From contig NZ_JAPJDA010000015.1 in assembly GCF_026241755.1 (NCBI RefSeq), positions 61,847 to 125,846 on the forward strand: a stretch of DNA of 64,000 bases. Direction: 5' to 3'. A model generated the notes under the pieces. It worked only from the letters and a program-made list of their open reading frames with translations, ran no database searches and was not told where the DNA came from. Position 1 is the first letter of the stretch. Each line of letters starts with the position of its first letter. Shown here piece by piece: positions 59,638-64,000 of the stretch. Source of the DNA: Salinimicrobium profundisediminis. GTDB lineage: Bacteria > Bacteroidota > Bacteroidia > Flavobacteriales > Flavobacteriaceae. Position numbers and translations under genes: made by a program.

Positions 59638-59934
59638 ATGAAAAGGGAATTCATTCAAATCCGATGCTCAATTTATGAGAAAAAGCTACTCAAAAAAAGA
59701 GCAGCCAGAGCCGGAATATCCCTTTCAGAATACATTCGCTCCACTGCCTTTGAAAGAAACATTGTGGAAAGGATAACACCGGAACAATTAGAATACTATC
59801 GGATGTTGGTGGAGTATAAGAACAACTTTACCCGAATTAGTAATATGTTCAAAAAACGGGATCCACAGTTAGCAGCAACGGTGGAGCGGCTTGCTGAGGA
59901 AATTAGAACTCACTTACAAAACTTCAAGAAATGA
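59638..59934 (+). CDS. mobC: MobC-like mobilization accessory protein
   Basis: 98-aa protein with a ribbon-helix-helix N-terminus (REFIQIRCSIYEKKLLKKRAARAG then LSEYIRSTAFER) and a helical C-terminal half (EYYRMLVEYKNNFTRISNMF), the usual MobC pattern. It helps the relaxase to open oriT. GGAG is not at SD distance, but a GGAGG lies about 30 nt upstream. It overlaps the relaxase gene by 4 nt. Confidence 0.85.
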   Translation: MKREFIQIRCSIYEKKLLKKRAARAGISLSEYIRSTAFERNIVERITPEQLEYYRMLVEYKNNFTRISNMFKKRDPQLAATVERLAEEIRTHLQNFKK

Positions 59935-60803
59935 TAGGGAAAGGACACGCCATCTCAAGAACAAAGGCATCGTTAACCTATGGATGGGATCAGGAAAAGG
60001 AGGCAGAGGTAGTACTTAAAGAACATCTTGCGGGAGACAATCCCCGGGAGATCACAGAAGAATTCCAAATTATCCAATCCCAGCATGAAAGGTGCTCCAA
60101 AAACACTCTTAGTTTTATAGTAAGTCCAACCATAGAAGATGGAAAGAATATGACCTCGGAAGGACTGGGTGAGATCGCTCGAAGGTTCTTAATAAAAATG
60201 AATCTTCAAAATCATCAGGCCATAGGTTTTGTTCATCGGGATAAGAACCATACTCACATTCATATCTATGCCAACCGCGTTAGCCTCACGGGGGAAGTTT
60301 ATAAAGACAGCTTTATTGGAAAACGAAGTCAAATTGCCGCAGATAGCATTGCAAGGGAGTTAGGCCTTAAAAGAGTAAGGGAAGTGCAACAAGCCAGGCT
60401 AGTTGAGCTTCAACATCACCGCAAAGAAGTTCAATTCATACATGAGAAAATCCTCCAAACAAAACCTAAATCTCTTGATGAGTATATACAGAAGATGCAG
60501 GTACATAGGGTAAAGGTTATTCCAAGTATTAACAGATCCAGGCAGTTGCAGGGTTTCAGATTTGAATACAATGGTATAAATCTGAAGGGCAGTGAAATCC
60601 ACAGGAGTATGAGTGGCAATAAAATTATTTTGGGAATCAGTCAAAACAATAGTATCACAAAGCTCAAAGAGCCACCACGTTCTCTTCAGCTACTTAGCAG
60701 TACCGTACAACTTAGTACCGGCCTCATAAATAAAATAGCCAAAGATTTGATCAAACAAACCATTAAAAGAGCTCTGGATCCAGGAATAGGAATGGGATAT
60801 TAA
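59931..60803 (+). CDS. Relaxase/mobilization nuclease
   Basis: 290 aa with a relaxase domain of the MobA/VirD2 (PF03432) type. The N-terminal region MIGKGHAISRTKASLTYGWD would hold the catalytic Tyr. The HxHxH metal site is in HRDKNHTHIHIYANRV (about 102-117). It nicks oriT and pilots the strand to a recipient cell. It is shorter than many plasmid relaxases, as is usual for mobilizable elements of Bacteroidota. Start ATG overlaps the mobC stop (ATGA). Confidence 0.88.
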   Translation: MIGKGHAISRTKASLTYGWDQEKEAEVVLKEHLAGDNPREITEEFQIIQSQHERCSKNTLSFIVSPTIEDGKNMTSEGLGEIARRFLIKMNLQNHQAIGFVHRDKNHTHIHIYANRVSLTGEVYKDSFIGKRSQIAADSIARELGLKRVREVQQARLVELQHHRKEVQFIHEKILQTKPKSLDEYIQKMQVHRVKVIPSINRSRQLQGFRFEYNGINLKGSEIHRSMSGNKIILGISQNNSITKLKEPPRSLQLLSSTVQLSTGLINKIAKDLIKQTIKRALDPGIGMGY

Positions 60804-60814
60804 AATACAATGAG

Positions 60815-61252
60815 ATGAAGAAAATAGACGAGATCATGGAACTGATGACTGATGAAATTCAGGATTTTCAGGTTGCCCTTTTGCAGATGAAAAAAATGAC
60901 TGATGAACTCAATACACGGAGCATTCCTATAAGTACCGAAGTAATGGAAAAACAGTTAAAGTTTTTCTTTCAGCAGCAACAGGAAAAAGAAGCTTTAATG
61001 GCAGATAAATTAGTAGCTATTGATAAAAAGCTAAAGAAGGCATATATCCTCCCCAAGAGTATGGGTATACTTTTTGGAAGTGTGCTGGTCCTTTTAATTA
61101 GTATAATTTGTTATATGGGTCTTCAATTGGAGAGTTTAAAAGATGATAAAAATGATGTTTATCCGGCATATCAATATGGTGAATATTTAAAGGAAAATCC
61201 AGGTTCACGAGAAGCATATGAAAACTGGCTGCAAAACCATAACATTCCGTAA
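60815..61252 (+). CDS. Single-pass membrane protein of the mobilization operon
   Basis: 145 aa. A helical, Met/Gln-rich N-terminal part (likely coiled coil, about 1-75) is followed by one transmembrane helix (MGILFGSVLVLLISIICYMG, about 88-107) and a short C-terminal tail. I do not recognise a named family. Proteins of this size and shape often follow relaxase genes in Bacteroidota elements. It lies 11 nt after the relaxase and is probably co-transcribed. Function unknown. Confidence 0.7.
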   Translation: MKKIDEIMELMTDEIQDFQVALLQMKKMTDELNTRSIPISTEVMEKQLKFFFQQQQEKEALMADKLVAIDKKLKKAYILPKSMGILFGSVLVLLISIICYMGLQLESLKDDKNDVYPAYQYGEYLKENPGSREAYENWLQNHNIP

Positions 61253-61541
61253 TGCGCCCAATGCTGTTTTTATTTAACGCTTAACCACTGTACGCTATAA
61301 AAACAGCATCGGATCCCGCGCAGGTAAGTTATGGTAGATATTGGGGCTTGAGAACGAGATCTAAATTACTAACCTGTATGTGCCAAGACCAGAATCCATT
61401 GGCGAATCCTGGAAATATTAAGGATAGAAATTCATTTTTGTTTATTATAATTCTCTCACATTTCCCTTTGGATTTTTAAAATATCTTCGGGACTAAAAGA
61501 AATATAGTGGGTCTACAGTTATCCCCAATTTATTTAAAAAA

Positions 61542-61571
61542 TGTCCAGTTTTTTTAATAATAAACTGGACA
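61542..61571. promoter_or_regulatory. 10-bp inverted repeat before the antitoxin pseudogene
   Basis: TGTCCAGTTT (61542-61551) and AAACTGGACA (61562-61571), perfect arms with a 10-nt spacer, about 30 bp before the remnant. AbiEi-type antitoxins autoregulate through inverted repeats, so this is probably its old operator. Confidence 0.55.
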
Positions 61572-61601
61572 AAATTCCACATTTGAAAAAAACAGTAATT
61601 C

Positions 61602-61983
61602 TTGAAAATAACTGATTACATAGCTAATACCATCAATAGATTCCCTAGGGGCTCTGTTTTTACCTATGAAGATTTTAGTGTAGAGGTGAAAAAAATGAAG
61701 CTGTGATTAAAGCTTTAAACCGGATGGTAGAAGCGGGTAAAATATCTAAATTATCCAAAGAGAAATATTACAAGCCGGAAAAGACTCCCTTTGGATTAAT
61801 ACAGCCTGATCAGGAACAGGTTGGTAAAGATCTATTGGAAATTAATGGAAAAATTATGGGTTATTTTTTACGGGCTATTTTATATACAATATATACAATA
61901 ATTTAGGTTTGACTAGCCTGGTAAGTAATACTATTCAGATAGGGAGAAATCAAATCTGGCCAAAGCTAAAGAGGAAATTCTAG
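61602..61983 (+). pseudogene. Frameshifted DUF6088/AbiEi-like antitoxin remnant
   Basis: Three reading-frame pieces join into one recognisable protein. Piece 1 (from about 61602) reads RFPRGSVFTYEDFSVEVK. After a frame change at an A-run near 61690, piece 2 reads EAVIKALNRMVEAGKISKLS and YYKPEKTPFGLIQPDQEQ. After another change at a T-run near 61868, piece 3 reads TGYFIYNIYNNLGLTS and SNTIQIGRNQIWPKL and then stops. This pattern is that of DUF6088 proteins, related to type IV (AbiE-like) antitoxins. No partner toxin is intact nearby. The frameshifts at homopolymers could be sequencing errors, but the nearby decay argues for a real pseudogene. Confidence 0.7.
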
Positions 61984-62390
61984 GCGGAGTGTTAGATGAA
62001 TTAAACAAAGAGTCAATTACTTTAAAAGCTTTCTTGAATCCAATTACCTAATATAAGTTCCCGGGGCTTCTAAAGTATTGTCAAATACCAACATCTGGAA
62101 TGTGTATGAAACTTCATCAGGACAAAAAGTTTAAAGGTTATCGTATGATTATGAAATAAGACCCTCACCACCAACAGGATTTCTTGCAACATATCCTGAA
62201 ATTAAAGAGGAGTTTTGCCGGTGGCTGTGTCAGAAGTGGGACTATTTTGATAAACCACTTTTTCATAAACTCATGTCCGTTTTACAATAAGGAACTCACT
62301 ATTGTAAAATTACGGGTAAACTACAATAGCACAATCCTTATTGTAATAATAAGTGTAAATCTACAATAAGGCAAAAAATGGATTTTACGG
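61984..62390. other. Zone of gene fragments and a TACAATAAGG repeat cluster
   Basis: No intact gene. Short open pieces look protein-like: about 61953-62051 (AKEEILGGVLDELNKESITL) and 62135-62290 (TGFLATYPEIKEEFCRWLCQ, then KWDYFDKPLFHKL). The latter is preceded in frame by a TAA and more coding-like sequence. I cannot assign them. The cluster at 62283-62371 is listed separately. Confidence 0.5.
62283..62371. repeat. Cluster of five TACAATA(A/G)G repeats in both orientations
   Basis: TACAATAAGG at 62283-62292 and 62362-62371, CCTTATTGTA at 62336-62345, TACAATAG at 62322-62329 and CTATTGTA at 62299-62306. Five copies in 89 bp, alternating in direction, between the decayed genes and the surface-protein gene. 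Confidence 0.65.
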
Positions 62391-62768
62391 ATAAAAAAGA
62401 GTGCAGTTATTTTACGCAAGTTTTCTTACAGTTAGCAGAGTGATAATTTGGTTCCTGTACCCCGCATCTCACCTATTTCTTTGATTGGATAAGTATCCAA
62501 ATTGAATATGGATACACTCATGCTGGGATTGTATGCTTGTAATTCCGCTCGTTATCCTTTTTTTGCACGCGAGATAAAAAGGTCTTGTCGATGTCCTAGT
62601 AATTCCCTTCACATCTAAAAGAGTAGGAATTCTATTTTTTTAAAAAAAAAAGTAATTGGCTTACAAGAGATCTTCAATTTATTGATTCGTAAAGAAACTG
62701 TATCGTATAAAATTTCCATCCTTCTCTAAAACTATTTGCTGGTTTAAAAAGCTCAAAATTGAATATAT
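62391..62768. other. Long upstream region of the surface-protein gene
   Basis: 378 bp, AT-rich, no gene seen. It has a TTGGATA-AG-TATCCAA palindrome at 62485-62500, with a further GGATAC nearby, and a poly-T/poly-A stretch at 62633-62651. No convincing TTTG/TAnnTTTG promoter was found. Confidence 0.5.
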
Positions 62769-64000
62769 ATGAAGAAACTATTACCCCTCGCAATTTTATT
62801 TTTTAGTTTTACTATTAATGCCCAGGTAGGTATAGGAACGGATATGCCCAACTTATCCAGTCAGCTAGAAATTGTGGCTTCAGATCGGGGAATTCTCATC
62901 CCCCAGGTTCCACTTAACAGTCTAACAGACCAAACAACAATTACAAATGGGAATGTTGAAAGTCTATTGGTTTTTAACACCACTAACTCCAGTGGTTTAA
63001 CTCCAGGTTATTACTACTGGTATGCCGGTATATGGAATAGAATAACATCAACAACACAAACAAATCCTGGTATTCCTGCAAATAATGTTGTTTGGAATAT
63101 TGAGAATCAATCATTTGTTTATTTTAATGAAGCAGGGGATCAAATAAACATCAAATTAGATGATATTACCAATGAGACTATAACCCGTCTTGTGGATAAT
63201 CTTGATGGTACATACACTTATATTAGTGAGGATAATTCCCTTACAACAATAGATGTTCCTTCCGATGTTATTAAAAATATCAGTAGTAACGGATCTGTTT
63301 ATCAGAAGATTATATCGCTTTTAGAAGATAACGTTACCTATTCTTCTATAATCGACAATGGAAACGGAACTTTTACTTTTTCTTCCGGAAGTGGTATAGA
63401 GACAATTTTTGATGCAAACACCACGAAATTAATTGATAATGAAGATGGTACCTATAATTTAACCAATACTAACGGGGAGCATATTACAATTAATACCAAT
63501 GCTGATGCATTGAATTATAATAATGTCAACAGTGGATTGACTGCCGTAAATGTTCAGGATGCTTTAGATGAGATTCAAAATAACCTTGATAATACTACAG
63601 ATGTATTGGTTAGTAATAATGATGGCACTTATACTCATACCGCAGTAGATGGCACTCAAATAGTTATAGATGCTAATACTACAAACGTGACCGTCCTTGA
63701 GGGTGTCTATACATTTACCGATGGTACTGGAGCCACAATTGCCAGTATTGATACTAATGCCGATGCAATTACATTTGATAACACCACTAACAATTTTACA
63801 GCCACTAATGTACAGTCAGCTTTAGAGGAATTGTTTACCGAACTGGAAACCGGTTTTGGGAACCTTACGATCGAAGATAATGAAGATGGGAGTTTCTCTT
63901 TGCTTGGAGCTGATGGAACAACCGTCCTTGGAACAGTATCTAAGTCGAACTTAACGGATAATGCTGATGGTTCTTACACTTTCACTAGTAATGATGGTAC
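62769..64000 (+). CDS. Repetitive secreted surface protein (5' part, runs off the window)
   Basis: Open from the ATG at 62769 to the window end (410 codons, no stop). Signal peptide MKKLLPLAILFFSFTINAQ, then VGIGTDMPNLSSQLEI, a start seen in many flavobacterial cell-surface proteins. From about residue 140 it consists of degenerate repeats with the core DNxDGTYTYTxxDG and of segments like NVQSALEELFTE and NVQDALDEIQNN. Such proteins are usually large and may be adhesins or T9SS-exported; the C-terminus needed to decide is missing. Asp/Asn/Thr-rich composition fits calcium-binding beta-repeats. It may be element cargo or the chromosomal flank. Confidence 0.8.
   Translation, partial: MKKLLPLAILFFSFTINAQVGIGTDMPNLSSQLEIVASDRGILIPQVPLNSLTDQTTITNGNVESLLVFNTTNSSGLTPGYYYWYAGIWNRITSTTQTNPGIPANNVVWNIENQSFVYFNEAGDQINIKLDDITNETITRLVDNLDGTYTYISEDNSLTTIDVPSDVIKNISSNGSVYQKIISLLEDNVTYSSIIDNGNGTFTFSSGSGIETIFDANTTKLIDNEDGTYNLTNTNGEHITINTNADALNYNNVNSGLTAVNVQDALDEIQNNLDNTTDVLVSNNDGTYTHTAVDGTQIVIDANTTNVTVLEGVYTFTDGTGATIASIDTNADAITFDNTTNNFTATNVQSALEELFTELETGFGNLTIEDNEDGSFSLLGADGTTVLGTVSKSNLTDNADGSYTFTSNDG

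Larger units (their letters stand above)
55280..61252. mobile_element. Integrated mobilizable element (IntDOT-type) next to tRNA-Arg
   Basis: Gene order tRNA 3' end, tyrosine integrase, helicase, iteron-like repeats, Toprim primase, oriT-like hairpin, mobC, relaxase, membrane protein matches Bacteroides mobilizable transposons (NBU-like). No type IV secretion genes are visible, so it would need a helper. The right end is not located: I find no second copy of the tRNA 3' end before 64000. The element may extend into or past the surface-protein gene. Confidence 0.8.

Noticed and set aside
61703..61906. Independent small gene of 67 codons
   Set aside because: It is the middle piece of the frameshifted DUF6088-like remnant; similarity continues in other frames on both sides.
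55298..64000. Right attachment site of the mobile element
   Set aside because: I looked for a second copy of the tRNA-Arg 3' end (CTTGGCGAGGCT) and found none in the window; left undefined.

Overview
The window looks like chromosomal DNA of a member of the Flavobacteriaceae (Bacteroidota), possibly near Gramella, Salegentibacter or Salinimicrobium; the genus is a guess. The evidence is SusC/SusD pairs, promoters of the TTTG-N17-19-TAnnTTTG type, almost no Shine-Dalgarno sequences, FucP-type sugar transporters, an IntDOT-type integrase and moderately AT-rich DNA.

Layout. (1) 1-3457: housekeeping genes yebC and lepA on the minus strand, with a four-helix-bundle (S23/IVP-type) gene between them bracketed by heptameric tandem repeats. 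(2) 3605-41571: a 38 kb locus that I read as a dedicated peptidoglycan (bacterial cell wall) utilization system. It has three transcriptional blocks. Block A (+, 3751-23616): ROK sugar kinase, MFS transporter, creatininase-family protein, GH20 hexosaminidase, MurQ etherase, SusC/SusD, DigH-like GHL10 hydrolase, sodium:solute symporter, GH9, Ala-Glu dipeptide epimerase, aldo/keto reductase, NlpC/P60 endopeptidase and class A-like serine hydrolase. Block B (-, 36126-23755): ROK repressor, NagB fused to a PIG-L deacetylase, two amidases (one fused to a NamZ-type exo-muramidase), two large calcineurin-type phosphoesterases (one with a phosphodiester N-acetylglucosaminidase domain) and an endonuclease/exonuclease/phosphatase-fold protein. 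Block C (+, 36326-41571): NagX-like membrane protein, NagZ-type GH3 fused to a serine beta-lactamase-fold domain, and LrgA/LrgB. (3) 41752-55110: a TonB-dependent receptor, then housekeeping genes (dusB, LolC/E-type permease, rbfA, methylmalonyl-CoA epimerase, acyl-CoA synthetase, proC, M28 peptidase, an alarmone-hydrolase-like HD protein, DUF1028) and a CAT-anticodon tRNA. (4) 55226-about 62400: tRNA-Arg(CCT) followed by an integrated mobilizable element (IntDOT-type integrase, SF3-like helicase, iteron-like repeats, Toprim primase, oriT-like hairpin, MobC, relaxase) and a zone of decayed genes. (5) 62769-64000: the 5' part of a large repetitive surface protein that runs off the window.

How the locus should work (inference from families). 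Amidases strip stem peptides. DigH-like, NamZ, GH3 and GH20 enzymes break denuded glycan into MurNAc and GlcNAc. NlpC/P60 releases L-Ala-D-Glu, which the epimerase converts. The MFS and SSS transporters import products; the ROK kinase phosphorylates. MurQ turns MurNAc-6-P into GlcNAc-6-P plus D-lactate, and the NagB-PIG-L fusion could both deacetylate and deaminate to fructose-6-P. LrgAB may move the lactate or pyruvate. The phosphodiesterase suite suggests that teichoic-acid-decorated walls are also attacked. Three 25-bp palindromes of identical geometry (ACTT-N4-AAA-N3-TTT-N4-AAGT) lie before the kinase, before susC and between the ROK repressor and the nagX-like gene. They tie the blocks into one probable regulon.
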